Assembly: GCF_052076105.1 (NCBI RefSeq)
Contig: NZ_CP197245.1
Coordinates: 5,084,001 to 5,148,000, forward strand
Source: Tardiphaga sp052076105
GTDB taxonomy: Bacteria; Pseudomonadota; Alphaproteobacteria; Rhizobiales; Xanthobacteraceae
Direction: 5' to 3'
DNA length: 64,000 nucleotides
Shown: positions 42,700 through 51,010 of the stretch, piece by piece
Numbering within the stretch: position 1 is the stretch's first letter
Layout: every line of letters starts with the position of its first letter
Made by a program: the position numbers and the translations under genes
Notes under the pieces: model-generated
Seen by the model: the letters and a program-made list of their open reading frames with translations, nothing else
Told to the model about the DNA's origin: nothing
Databases searched by the model: none

Positions 42700-42790
42700 G
42701 CGCACCGCTCCAAATTGAGGATGCAATTCACTTAGGCAACGATGCTTGCACGAGGCTGACATCGGGCTGCGGCGGCCAGCCCCGCGCAAG

Positions 42791-42801
42791 CTTGTCCGGG
42801 G
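42791..42801. promoter_or_regulatory. Shared flagellar motif copy C, motA/DUF1217 divergent region
   Basis: CTTGTCCGGGG, one base different from copies A and B. It lies 91 bases before the motA start and 52 bases before the DUF1217 start, in the 154-base divergent promoter region, so one site may serve either or both directions. Confidence 0.45.
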
Positions 42802-42853
42802 AGTTTGAGGCCAGTCTCGCTCTATGCGCCCGCAGACTGGGAACCCATTTCTG

Positions 42854-43636
42854 ATGCTCTCGACAATCGCAAGCTACCAGCTGATCTCCAAGAACATCGT
42901 CAAATCGCTGCAACAGACGATGGAGAAGCCGGACGTGTCGAAGGATACGGAGTACTACCTGTCCCACATCCGCGATGTGAAGACGATCGACGAATTCGTC
43001 GGTGATTATCGGCTGTTCAGCTATGCCATGAAGGCCTACGGGCTGAGCGACATGACCTATGCCAAGGCCTTCATGCACAGGGTTCTCACGGAAGGTGTCG
43101 CCAGCGCGACCACGTTTGCCAACAAACTCTCCGACACCCGCTATAGCGAGTTCGCAACCGCGTTCGACTTCGCCAAGCTGGGTGACAAGGCGACGGGTAC
43201 GACCGCCGCGCAGGTCGGCACTGTCGAGAAATATGTTCGGCAGCAACTCGAGGAAGATGCCGGATCGCAGAATGAAGGCGTGCGTCTGGCACTCTACTTC
43301 GAGCGCAAGGCGCCCAAGATCACCAACATCTATCAGATTCTCGCGGATCCAGCGCTACTCAAGGTCGCTCAGATCGCGCTGGGCGTCTCATCGATGACCT
43401 CGATGGCGGATGTCGACAAACAAGCGAATATGCTCAGCGCGAAAATCGACATCACGGATTTCCGGACCCCCGAGAAACTGCAGAAGTTCCTGCAGCGTTT
43501 TTCGGCGATGTGGGAGACGGAGAACGGAACGTCCACCGCACAGTCGACTCCAAGCATCCTCATCACGCAACCGCTCGAAATGGGCCTCAGCACGGATGTG
43601 CTGACCACCCTGCAGAACCTGAAACTCGGACAATAA
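42854..43636 (+). CDS. DUF1217 flagellar protein
   Basis: A 260-residue protein of the DUF1217 family found only with rhizobial-type flagella. It begins MLSTIASYQLISKNIVKSLQQTMEKPDV and has the repeated helical pattern VLTEGVASATTFANKLSDTRYSEFATAFDF and LALYFERKAPKITNIYQILADPALLKVAQIALGV. I chose the ATG at 42854 because GGGAA precedes it and the family starts here; an ATG ten codons upstream is possible. The function is unknown; position before flgF suggests rod or export work. Confidence 0.85.
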   Translation: MLSTIASYQLISKNIVKSLQQTMEKPDVSKDTEYYLSHIRDVKTIDEFVGDYRLFSYAMKAYGLSDMTYAKAFMHRVLTEGVASATTFANKLSDTRYSEFATAFDFAKLGDKATGTTAAQVGTVEKYVRQQLEEDAGSQNEGVRLALYFERKAPKITNIYQILADPALLKVAQIALGVSSMTSMADVDKQANMLSAKIDITDFRTPEKLQKFLQRFSAMWETENGTSTAQSTPSILITQPLEMGLSTDVLTTLQNLKLGQ

Positions 43637-43637
43637 A

Positions 43638-44408
43638 ATGCAATCAGCGCTCTATGTCAGCCTCTCGGCCCAGGTCTCGCTCGAGAAGCGGCTCGAAACC
43701 ATCGCGAACAATATGGCCAATATGAAAACGGCCGCATTTCGTGCCGATGCCGTGAAATTCGAGACTGCTATGTCGCGCGCCGCGACGCAGGCAGTCGCCT
43801 TCTCCTCGCCCGGCGAGAATTTCATCTCGCGCAAGGAAGGCGCCATCACACAGACCGGCAATACACTGGACGTCGCTGTTGTCGGGAATAGCAGAGCCGC
43901 TTACCCCGGCGGAACCGATCCAGGCCACACGACCTGGATGGCGTTTTCCGGCCCGAACGGTACTGTCTATACGCGCGACGGCCGCATGCAGATCGATATC
44001 AACGGACAGCTCCAGACCCTCACCGGCTATCCCGTGCTCGATTCGGGCGGCACGCCCATCATCGTCGATCCCGATGCTGGCCCACTCACGATCGTCCGCG
44101 ACGGCACCATTTCGCAGGGCCGAATCCAGGTCGGTCAGCTTGGTCTGTTTGACATTCCCCCGGACGCAAAGCTGGAGCGATTCGGAACTTCGGGCGTGAT
44201 TCCCAGCAAACCGGCGACCGCCGCGCTCGATTTCGTTACGGTGGGCTTTCAGCAGGGCTACGTCGAGGGATCGAATGTCGATCCTCTGACCGAACTCACG
44301 CAGATGATGACCGCGCAACGCACCTTCCAGAGCGTCAGCTCATTGATCGACAACTCCGAAGGCACAATGCAGAGCGCCATTCGCACGCTGGGCGATCCAA
44401 AAGCCTGA
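43638..44408 (+). CDS. flgF: Proximal rod protein FlgF
   Basis: A 256-residue rod protein. N-terminal SLSAQVSLEKRLETIANNMANMKTAAFRADAVKFE, the NTLDVAVVGNSRAAYP and TRDGRMQIDINGQLQTLTGYPVLDSGGTPI blocks and C-terminal SNVDPLTELTQMMTAQRTFQSVSSLIDNSEG mark FlgF. It begins one base after the DUF1217 stop, in the same operon. Confidence 0.94.
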   Translation: MQSALYVSLSAQVSLEKRLETIANNMANMKTAAFRADAVKFETAMSRAATQAVAFSSPGENFISRKEGAITQTGNTLDVAVVGNSRAAYPGGTDPGHTTWMAFSGPNGTVYTRDGRMQIDINGQLQTLTGYPVLDSGGTPIIVDPDAGPLTIVRDGTISQGRIQVGQLGLFDIPPDAKLERFGTSGVIPSKPATAALDFVTVGFQQGYVEGSNVDPLTELTQMMTAQRTFQSVSSLIDNSEGTMQSAIRTLGDPKA

Positions 44409-44436
44409 TGCCTGACGTGACCGGCGGGAGAGCTCG

Positions 44437-45768
44437 ATGAACGCGCTTGAAAAACTCGAATCGACCATCGCGACCCTGCGCCGGGACGTGCCCACGGTTC
44501 GTGTCGGCGGCATGGTGTCCGAGGTGACGCCGACGCATTTTCGCGTCTCCGGCCTGTCGCGCTATGTCAGGCTCGGTGAATTGATCGGACTGGAGATCGA
44601 CAAGCAGGTTCATCTCGGTGAAGTCGTGCGAATCGATAATGATGGCGTGACGGCCAAACCGTTCGATTCCCACTTTGCTGCCGGCCTCGGCGTTCCCGCT
44701 TTCCGAATGCCTCCCAAGACACTGTCCCCCCACCCGGCCTGGAAGGGCCGCGTCATCAACGCACTCGGTGAGCCACTGGATGGCGCCGGCGACATGCCGG
44801 TCGGCGAGCGCGAGATGCAGACGGACGCCAATCCTCCGCCGGCCATGAGCCGCTCGCGCGTCAGCAAGCCACTGCGCACCGGCGTTCGCGTCGTGGATCT
44901 CTTTACCCCGCTTTGCGTCGGCCAGCGCATCGGCATTTTCGCCGGTTCCGGCGTCGGCAAGACCACGTTGCTCTCGATGCTGGCGCGTAGCTCCGGCTTC
45001 GACACGGTCGTTACCGCGCTGGTTGGCGAGCGTGGCCGCGAAGTGCGTGAATTTCTCGAAGAAGCGCTGGTGCATCACAAGTCGCGAGCCATCACGGTCG
45101 TCTCGACCAGTGACGAAAGCCCGATGATGCGGCGGCTTGCGCCGAAGACGGCGATGACGATCGCCGAATATTTCCGTGATCGCGGCGAATCGGTGCTGCT
45201 GATCGTCGATTCGATGACGCGCTTCGCCCATGCATCGCGCGAAGTCGCGCTCGCCACCGGCGAGCCGGCGATCGCACGCGGCTACGCGCCAAGCGTCTTC
45301 AGCGAACTCCCACGACTGCTGGAGCGTTCAGGACCGGGCCTCGAAGGTCAGGGCTGCATCACCGGCGTCTTTGCCGTGCTGGTCGATGGCGACGACCACA
45401 ACGAGCCCGTGGCGGATACGGTGCGCGGCACGCTGGACGGACATATCATACTGGACCGTGACGTGGCCGATCAGGGCCGCTATCCGGCCGTCAATGTGCT
45501 GTCATCGGTCTCGCGCCTCGGCCAGCATGTGTGGTCGCCGGAGGAAGCCAATCTGGTCCGCAAGCTGCGCGCCATGATCGCGCGTTTCGAGGACACCCGC
45601 GACCTCCGCCTGATGGGCGGCTATCAGCCCGGCCGCGACAATGAACTGGACCAGGCCGTCCAGCTCGTGCCCAAGATCTACGACGTGTTGCAACAGCATC
45701 CGACCGATCCGTCCTGTGCTGAGCCATTCCAGGAATTGCTGAGCGTGATCAAGACTGCAATCGGCTAA
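44437..45768 (+). CDS. fliI: Flagellar export ATPase FliI
   Basis: A 443-residue F1-beta-like ATPase. Walker A is GSGVGKTT (170-177) and Walker B is ESVLLIVDSMTRFAHA; other family blocks are LVGERGREVREFLEEAL and SRLGQHVWSPEEANLVRKLRAMIARFEDTRDLRLMGGYQPGRDNELDQAV. FliI hexamers on the FliH stalk help unfold export substrates. Last gene of the plus-strand unit; convergent with hutH, with 15 bases between stops. Confidence 0.97.
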   Translation: MNALEKLESTIATLRRDVPTVRVGGMVSEVTPTHFRVSGLSRYVRLGELIGLEIDKQVHLGEVVRIDNDGVTAKPFDSHFAAGLGVPAFRMPPKTLSPHPAWKGRVINALGEPLDGAGDMPVGEREMQTDANPPPAMSRSRVSKPLRTGVRVVDLFTPLCVGQRIGIFAGSGVGKTTLLSMLARSSGFDTVVTALVGERGREVREFLEEALVHHKSRAITVVSTSDESPMMRRLAPKTAMTIAEYFRDRGESVLLIVDSMTRFAHASREVALATGEPAIARGYAPSVFSELPRLLERSGPGLEGQGCITGVFAVLVDGDDHNEPVADTVRGTLDGHIILDRDVADQGRYPAVNVLSSVSRLGQHVWSPEEANLVRKLRAMIARFEDTRDLRLMGGYQPGRDNELDQAVQLVPKIYDVLQQHPTDPSCAEPFQELLSVIKTAIG

Positions 45769-45783
45769 CTGCTCTCCCGCGCC

Positions 45784-47310
45784 CTAGACACCCGGGATCA
45801 CGTCGAGATTCGCTGCCGCGACGATCGCGCCGGATCGCACGAGGCGAAGCGATTTCTGGATGTCGTCGTGAAAATATCGGTCATCGTCGAGATGAGCCAC
45901 CTCGGTCCGGATGCATTCGCGAACGCTTTCCAGATGATCGCTGGACTTGAGCGGCGCATGGAAATCACAGCCTTGCGCGCCCGCCAGCAGCTCGATGGCA
46001 ATGACGGCCATCGCATTCTCGATCATCGGCAGCAGCCGGCGCGCCGCGTGGGCAGCCATCGAGACATGATCTTCCTGATTGGCCGATGTCGGAATCGAAT
46101 CGACGCTGGCCGGATAAGCCCGCTGCTTGTTCTCGGATACCAGCGCCGCCGCCGTCACCTGTGCGATCATGAAGCCGGAATTAAGCCCCGGCTTCGGTGT
46201 CAGGAACGCGGGCACACCGGACAGCACCGGATCCACCAGCATGGCGATCCGACGTTCAGAGATCGATCCGATCTCGCAGATCGCAAGCGCCATCATATCC
46301 GCCGCAAAAGCAACCGGCGCCGCATGGAAATTGCCACCGGAGATCGCGATATCGTCGTCGGCAAAGACCAGAGGATTATCAGAGACGCCATTCGCTTCAG
46401 TGAGAAGCGTCGTGGCCACCTGTCGCAAAACGTCCAGCGCGGCACCCATCACCTGCGGCTGACAGCGGAGGCAATAAGGATCCTGAACACGGACGTCGCC
46501 AGTGCGGTGCGACTCCCGAACCGCGCTGCCGGCGAGAAGTTCCTTCAATGCCTGGGCCGATACGATCTGCCCTTCATGCTTGCGCAGTTGATGGATGCGT
46601 GGATCGAACGGCGTATCCGAGCCACGCGCGGCATCGGTGGACAAGGCACCACTGACGAGCGCTGTCTTGAAAAGAATTTCAGCCTCGAACAATCCCGCAA
46701 GCGCATAGGCCGTCGAGAACTGCGTGCCGTTCAGCAGCGCCAGTCCTTCCTTGGCCTGCAGCTCGATCGGCTGCAGCCCCGCACTGGCGAGCGCCTCCGT
46801 CGCCGGCAATCGCCCGGACTTCGTCAGCGCCTCGCCGACGCCAATCATGACCGACGCCATATGCGCGAGCGGGGCCAAATCGCCGGAAGCACCGACTGAT
46901 CCCTGCGCGGGCACGATGGGCGTGATGTCATGCGCAATCATGGCGCCAAGCAACTGGACCGTCTCCATGCGGACGCCGGAGAAACCCTGCGCCAGGCTCG
47001 CAAGCTTGAGGCACATCATCAGCCGCACCACCGGCGCTGGCGCCGGATCGCCGACACCAACGCAATGTGACAGCACGATGTTTTTCTGCAGGGCCGTGAT
47101 GCTTTCGGCTTCTATGCCGACATGAGCAAGCTTTCCGAAGCCTGTATTGATGCCATAAACGGGTTCGCCCTTGCCGACGATCCGGGCAACTGCCTCAACA
47201 CTGGCATTGATGCGGGGAATACAGCTCTCATCGAGAACCGGCACGGCACCCCGATAGATCGACCGCCAGTCCGCCAGCGTCACCGCACCTGGTGTGAACC
47301 GCATCGTCAT
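45784..47310 (-). CDS. hutH: Histidine ammonia-lyase HutH
   Basis: A 508-residue enzyme of normal length. The MIO-forming Ala-Ser-Gly is at 141-143 (GSVGASGDLAPLAH), with the substrate loop VYGINTGFGKLAHV near residue 51 and the C-terminal FHAPLKSSDHLE. It converts L-histidine to urocanate plus ammonia, the first step of the hut pathway. The ATG at 47310 has GGAGG seven bases before it; the frame extends 20 codons up without support. The partners hutU, hutI, hutG and hutC are not in the window, so it is an isolated copy. An aromatic amino-acid lyase specificity cannot be excluded. Confidence 0.93.
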   Translation of the reverse strand: MTMRFTPGAVTLADWRSIYRGAVPVLDESCIPRINASVEAVARIVGKGEPVYGINTGFGKLAHVGIEAESITALQKNIVLSHCVGVGDPAPAPVVRLMMCLKLASLAQGFSGVRMETVQLLGAMIAHDITPIVPAQGSVGASGDLAPLAHMASVMIGVGEALTKSGRLPATEALASAGLQPIELQAKEGLALLNGTQFSTAYALAGLFEAEILFKTALVSGALSTDAARGSDTPFDPRIHQLRKHEGQIVSAQALKELLAGSAVRESHRTGDVRVQDPYCLRCQPQVMGAALDVLRQVATTLLTEANGVSDNPLVFADDDIAISGGNFHAAPVAFAADMMALAICEIGSISERRIAMLVDPVLSGVPAFLTPKPGLNSGFMIAQVTAAALVSENKQRAYPASVDSIPTSANQEDHVSMAAHAARRLLPMIENAMAVIAIELLAGAQGCDFHAPLKSSDHLESVRECIRTEVAHLDDDRYFHDDIQKSLRLVRSGAIVAAANLDVIPGV

Positions 47311-47382
47311 AAAAGCGCCTCCAAGCATCCGTTGATGGCCCAAGGCAACACATTCAACGCTGCGCTTCAATGTTTGCGCGCA

Positions 47383-47412
47383 ACAAAAAGGCCAGCCTTG
47401 CGGCTGGCCTTT
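47383..47412 (-). terminator. Rho-independent terminator (minus strand)
   Basis: An 11-bp stem (AAAGGCCAGCC/GGCTGGCCTTT) with a four-base loop, followed on the minus strand by TTTTTGTTG. It ends the small secreted-protein gene about 58 bases upstream on that strand, and lies before hutH. Confidence 0.85.
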
Positions 47413-47469
47413 CAGCTGATCGACTGTCAGATCGTGCGCTGCGACGTGCGACGCAGCGTCACGTTTGGC

Positions 47470-47799
47470 TTATGGCTTCCAACCGCCGCCCGGCAGGTTG
47501 CCGTGATAAGGCGTGTTGCGGCAGTGGCCCCACGGACCGCGCCAGTAACCGGGAGGGCAGCCATTACCCATCACCGGAGCTTCCTGATAGTAACCGCCCG
47601 GGAGCGGGCCGTAATAGGGCGTATAGCGGCAGCCGCCATAGGGACCGCGCCAGCCGTTCGGACCGCAGCCACCCGCGACCGGGATCACATGCGCTTCGAC
47701 AGCGATGCTTTGGCCCATCATCGGCGCAGCACTTGCCTGTGTCGAGACGATAAACATGGCGACGAGACATGCCGCCATCAGGTGCAGAATTCTGGTCAT
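47470..47799 (-). CDS. Small secreted Gly/Tyr-rich protein with two Cys repeats
   Basis: A 109-residue exported protein; signal peptide ILHLMAACLVAMFIVSTQASA. The mature part has two copies of a unit, GCGPNGWRGPYGGCRYTPYYGPLPGG and GCPPGYWRGPWGHCRNTPYHGNLPGG, each with two Cys spaced alike (likely one disulphide each). This pattern is common in small exported Bradyrhizobiaceae proteins of unknown role. The ATG at 47799 follows AGAGGAATAGA; the longer frame is not used. A good terminator follows. Confidence 0.75.
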   Translation of the reverse strand: MTRILHLMAACLVAMFIVSTQASAAPMMGQSIAVEAHVIPVAGGCGPNGWRGPYGGCRYTPYYGPLPGGYYQEAPVMGNGCPPGYWRGPWGHCRNTPYHGNLPGGGWKP

Positions 47800-48211
47800 T
47801 CTATTCCTCTCGATGAGTTGAAGATCATTCGGCCCCGACGAAAGCGTCTTCGTCTTGCCGCGCAACGCGCAACCCGAAGATGCATTGGTCTTCATTCTGC
47901 TTAGAAGCACCAGATACCGTTTGCAATTCCGTTCTATCAAGGCATCGGTACAACTCGTTCGGTTAGTTATCCGCCCGTTAAAAACGGCGAATGGAGCTGC
48001 CGAGCGAAGTACTCTCTTTAAAAAAGATGCAGCGATATGTTGAAGCTATTCCGGGGACCGGAACCCCGCGTCTGATCGCGCGGTGCAATTGAAAGTCCTG
48101 CGACACGAGCGAACTCAATTGCTGTAGCGCCTTGCATGATAGGCGAGTTGCGCAGAACTCGGTTCTCGCGCTACCACCTGCCACCGCGCAATCGCTTGAT
48201 GAAAGACACCC
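47800..48211. other. Intergenic region between the secreted-protein gene and the spermidine synthase-like gene
   Basis: About 410 bases between divergent genes. A minus-strand frame extends into it from the secreted protein gene but has no coding evidence. A short dyad (CCGGGG-ACCGGAA-CCCCG) near 48050-48070 has no T run. Nothing else seen. Confidence 0.4.
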
Positions 48212-48892
48212 GTGCTTCCCTGGAAACTGATCGATACAACCGAAGTACCCGGCGGCGGCGTGCCGCTACGCCTGATGCAGCGTGGGCACGAGTTCACCAT
48301 CAAGCTCGGCCAGAACGAGCTAATGAGCAGTCGGCTGTTCGGCTCCGAGGAAGCGCTGGCGACGCTCACCTGCTTTCGCCTCAAGGACATGAAGGCGCCG
48401 CGGCTTTTGATCGGCGGCTATGGCATGGGCTTTACATTGCGCGCTGCGCTAAAGGTGCTCGGCCCGAAAGCGAAGATCACCGTGGTCGAACTGGTACCCG
48501 CAATCGTCGCCTGGGCGCGTGGCCCAATGGCCGAGCTATCTGGCGACAGCCTGAGCGATCCGCGTGTGGAGATTGTCGAAGGCGATGTCGTTAAAGCCAT
48601 CGCCGGTGCACGCGGCAAGTATGATGCGATCCTGCTCGACGTCGATAACGGGCCCGAGGGCCTGACGCGAAAATCGAACGATGCACTCTATGACCTGAAA
48701 GGGTTGCGCGCGGCCCAGGCCGCGCTCAGTCCGGGCGGCGTACTGGCCGTCTGGTCGTCATTTCCATATGACAAATTCACGGCACTGCTCGGCAAAGCAG
48801 GCTTCAACGCCGAGGAAATCAAGATCCGCGCCACCGGCACACGCGGTGGCGCCCGTCATGTCATCTGGCTGGCGACGAAGCCAAAAACATAG
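48212..48892 (+). CDS. Spermidine synthase-like methyltransferase-fold protein
   Basis: A 226-residue Rossmann-fold protein. The glycine-rich LLIGGYGMGFTLRAAL (around 66-81), the acidic VVELVPAIVAWAR and the DAILLDVDNGPEGLTR block match the spermine/spermidine synthase-like family. The N-terminal beta tetramerisation part is shortened and the classical aminopropyl-binding Asp pattern is not obvious, so the reaction is uncertain. The start is GTG. No polyamine genes are adjacent. Confidence 0.7.
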   Translation: MLPWKLIDTTEVPGGGVPLRLMQRGHEFTIKLGQNELMSSRLFGSEEALATLTCFRLKDMKAPRLLIGGYGMGFTLRAALKVLGPKAKITVVELVPAIVAWARGPMAELSGDSLSDPRVEIVEGDVVKAIAGARGKYDAILLDVDNGPEGLTRKSNDALYDLKGLRAAQAALSPGGVLAVWSSFPYDKFTALLGKAGFNAEEIKIRATGTRGGARHVIWLATKPKT

Positions 48893-48916
48893 CCGTCGCC
48901 GCCATGAAGATGGGCC

Positions 48917-49177
48917 TTAATAGGCAACCGAACGCCGACTGCGGCGCGGCTCGCCGTAAGGCTGCGGACTGAACGCCAGACGCGGATTGACGATGCAATC
49001 GACGCCGCGCCCCGATGCGGTGGCCTGGCACGCTTCATAGCTCGGATAGGAGCAATCGGTCCCGAAGGCCTGCGACTGGATGCAATAGGGATAGGCCGGA
49101 GCAGCAATGGCAGGGCCAGAAGCCAGAGCCGAAACACCACCAAAAGCGAGTACGGCCAGCATCAGATTACGCATCAT
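48917..49177 (-). CDS. Small exported DUF3551 protein
   Basis: An 86-residue exported protein with signal peptide (LMLAVLAFGGVSALASGPAIA) and the DUF3551 core YPYCIQSQAFGTDCSYPSYEACQATASGRGVDCIVNP, with four conserved Cys. The function is unknown; the family is very common in Bradyrhizobium and relatives. The ATG at 49177 has GGAGG seven bases before it; a second ATG follows directly. Confidence 0.8.
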   Translation of the reverse strand: MMRNLMLAVLAFGGVSALASGPAIAAPAYPYCIQSQAFGTDCSYPSYEACQATASGRGVDCIVNPRLAFSPQPYGEPRRSRRSVAY

Positions 49178-49225
49178 GTCTTTTCCTCCGCGGTAGCGGT
49201 CCTGTGACGTCTCCAGAAAGCAACA

Positions 49226-49255
49226 GAGCCTGCGGATGAACGTTCCCGCAGGCTC
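49226..49255 (-). terminator. Hairpin between tctC-type gene and DUF3551 gene
   Basis: A 10-bp stem (GAGCCTGCGG/CCGCAGGCTC) with a 10-base loop, about 78 bases after the stop of the binding-protein gene in its direction. The T tract is poor (TGTTGCTTTC). Possible terminator. Confidence 0.4.
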
Positions 49256-49332
49256 CGGCACATCCCGGTCTCGTGATCGCGCACTTACACAGGCGCAATC
49301 ACGAGGGTTGGACACGATAGTGCCGCATGGGT

Positions 49333-50322
49333 TCATTCGACCTTAAGACCAGCAGCCTTGACCACTTTCTCCCACTTCTCCGTCTCCGCGACGATCATCT
49401 TGCCGAACGCCTCCGGCGGCCCGATCAGCGGATCGCCCCCGAGATCAATCAGCTTCGCCTTGATTGCCGGCTCAGCCAACACCTCGTTCACCGCGGTGTT
49501 CAGCTTCGCAATGATCTCCGGCGGCGTCTTCTTCGGCGCGCCCATGCCGAACAAAGCGCTGGCCTCATAACCCGACACGGTTTCCGCAACGGTCGGGACA
49601 TCGGGCAACAGCGGCGACTTCTCGGTGGTCGTCACCGCCAGCGCACGCAGATTGCCGGAACGGATGTGCTGAATGATCGACGGCATATTATCGAAGATCA
49701 ACTGCACCTGACCGCCCATCATGTCGGTGATCGCAGGCGCGGCGCCGCGATAGGGCACATGCTGCATCTTGGCGCCCGACATCATCATGAACATCTCACC
49801 GGAGAGATGTACCGAAGTGCCGTTGCCCGACGAGGCGAGATTCACCTTGCCCGGATTGGCCTTCACATAGGCGATGAATTCGGCAACGGTCTTTGCGGTG
49901 ATGTCCTTGTTGACTGTCATCACATTGGCCGTGCGGTGGAACGCAGCCACCGGGGCAATGTCGCGCACGAAATTGAAGCTCAGCTTCGGATACAGGGTCG
50001 CGTTGATGTAGTTCGCCGGATTGACCAGCAGCACGGTGTAGCCGTCGGGCTCCGCATTGATGACGGATTCGGTGCCGATATTGTTGCCGGCGCCCGGCTT
50101 GTTCTCGACAATGAACTGCTGACCGAGCTTTTCCGACAGCCGCTGACCGATCAGGCGGGCCAGAATGTCGGTGGCGCCGCCGGGCGGATAGCCAACCACG
50201 AAACGCACCGGCCGCGTCGGATAATCCAGAGCAAGCGCCGAGCTGACAGGAACGACGGTCGATGACACGAAAGCAGAAAAGCCCAGCGCAATCAGACCGA
50301 TCGCGGCGCGACGTGAAGTCAT
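49333..50322 (-). CDS. TctC/Bug-type periplasmic binding protein (first copy)
   Basis: A 329-residue protein with signal peptide (AIGLIALGFSAFVSSTVVPVSSALA) and the Bug fold: YPTRPVRFVVGYPPGGATDILARLIGQRLSEKLGQQFIVENKPGAGNNIGTE. It binds a small carboxylate for a tripartite tricarboxylate transporter or for signalling. No tctA or tctB is adjacent, the usual orphan state in these bacteria. Divergent from the VOC gene, which is followed by an acyl-CoA ligase gene, hinting at an organic acid catabolic set. Confidence 0.9.
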   Translation of the reverse strand: MTSRRAAIGLIALGFSAFVSSTVVPVSSALALDYPTRPVRFVVGYPPGGATDILARLIGQRLSEKLGQQFIVENKPGAGNNIGTESVINAEPDGYTVLLVNPANYINATLYPKLSFNFVRDIAPVAAFHRTANVMTVNKDITAKTVAEFIAYVKANPGKVNLASSGNGTSVHLSGEMFMMMSGAKMQHVPYRGAAPAITDMMGGQVQLIFDNMPSIIQHIRSGNLRALAVTTTEKSPLLPDVPTVAETVSGYEASALFGMGAPKKTPPEIIAKLNTAVNEVLAEPAIKAKLIDLGGDPLIGPPEAFGKMIVAETEKWEKVVKAAGLKVE

Positions 50323-50475
50323 ATTTTATTCCCTCCGGCTGCCGCAACTTTGCGCGCGGTCAGCGTGTGTTGAATTGACAACGCCCGTATCTACCAAACA
50401 ATTCAACTATCGGCCAGTGCGACACACCTGCGGCACCAGCCCAAAGAAACGTCAAGGCAAAGCCAAGGACCATTC

Positions 50476-50889
50476 ATGCCCCTCACCGTCACGGCCCTCG
50501 ATCATCTCGTCCTCAACGTCGCTGACGTCCAGCGCTCTGCCACCTGGTATCAAAGCGTGCTGGGTATGGAGGTGAAGGTGTTCGATCCCGGTCCGGGCAA
50601 GTTGCCGCGCACATCGGTGAGTTTTGGCGCGCAGAAGATCAATCTGCGACCGATCGGCGCCGATAAGGTCGAGTGGTTTACGGCCGACCACGAGAAAGCG
50701 GGCAGCGATGACCTCTGTTTTCTCACGGCATCACCGCCCGACGCGGTGATCGCGCATCTCGGCGCCTGCGGCGTCGCCATCGAGGAAGGTCCGGTGGCTA
50801 AACAGGGCGCGCGCGGCACCTTGCGCTCGGTTTATTGCCGGGATCCCGATGGTAGCCTGATCGAAATTTCATCTTACGAAATAGGCTGA
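50476..50889 (+). CDS. VOC-family (glyoxalase/dioxygenase-like) protein
   Basis: A 137-residue single-module VOC protein: LDHLVLNVADVQRSATWYQSVLGM at the start and SVYCRDPDGSLIEISSY at the end give the metal ligands His and Glu of the beta-alpha-beta fold. Members include glyoxalase I-like and resistance proteins; the substrate is unknown. It is 121 bases upstream of the acyl-CoA ligase on the same strand and divergent from the TctC-type gene. Confidence 0.85.
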   Translation: MPLTVTALDHLVLNVADVQRSATWYQSVLGMEVKVFDPGPGKLPRTSVSFGAQKINLRPIGADKVEWFTADHEKAGSDDLCFLTASPPDAVIAHLGACGVAIEEGPVAKQGARGTLRSVYCRDPDGSLIEISSYEIG

Positions 50890-51010
50890 TCCTGCAGGCC
50901 GGGGCGGTTTGCGCCGCGCCGCCGCCGATGGCACAACATCCTCCGCAAAAACAAAAATAGGAAAGCCGTACCGCGCAAGCGGTCCTCGAGCGGTTTTCGA
51001 CGGAGGATAC

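Noticed and set aside
13314..45768. Reading the export genes as a virulence type III secretion system
   Set aside because: Rod, hook, ring, stator and flagellin genes are all present, so FliP, FliQ, FliR, FlhA, FlhB and FliI belong to a flagellum.
45868..46899. Plus-strand frame of 343 codons opposite hutH
   Set aside because: Antisense to a clear histidine ammonia-lyase.
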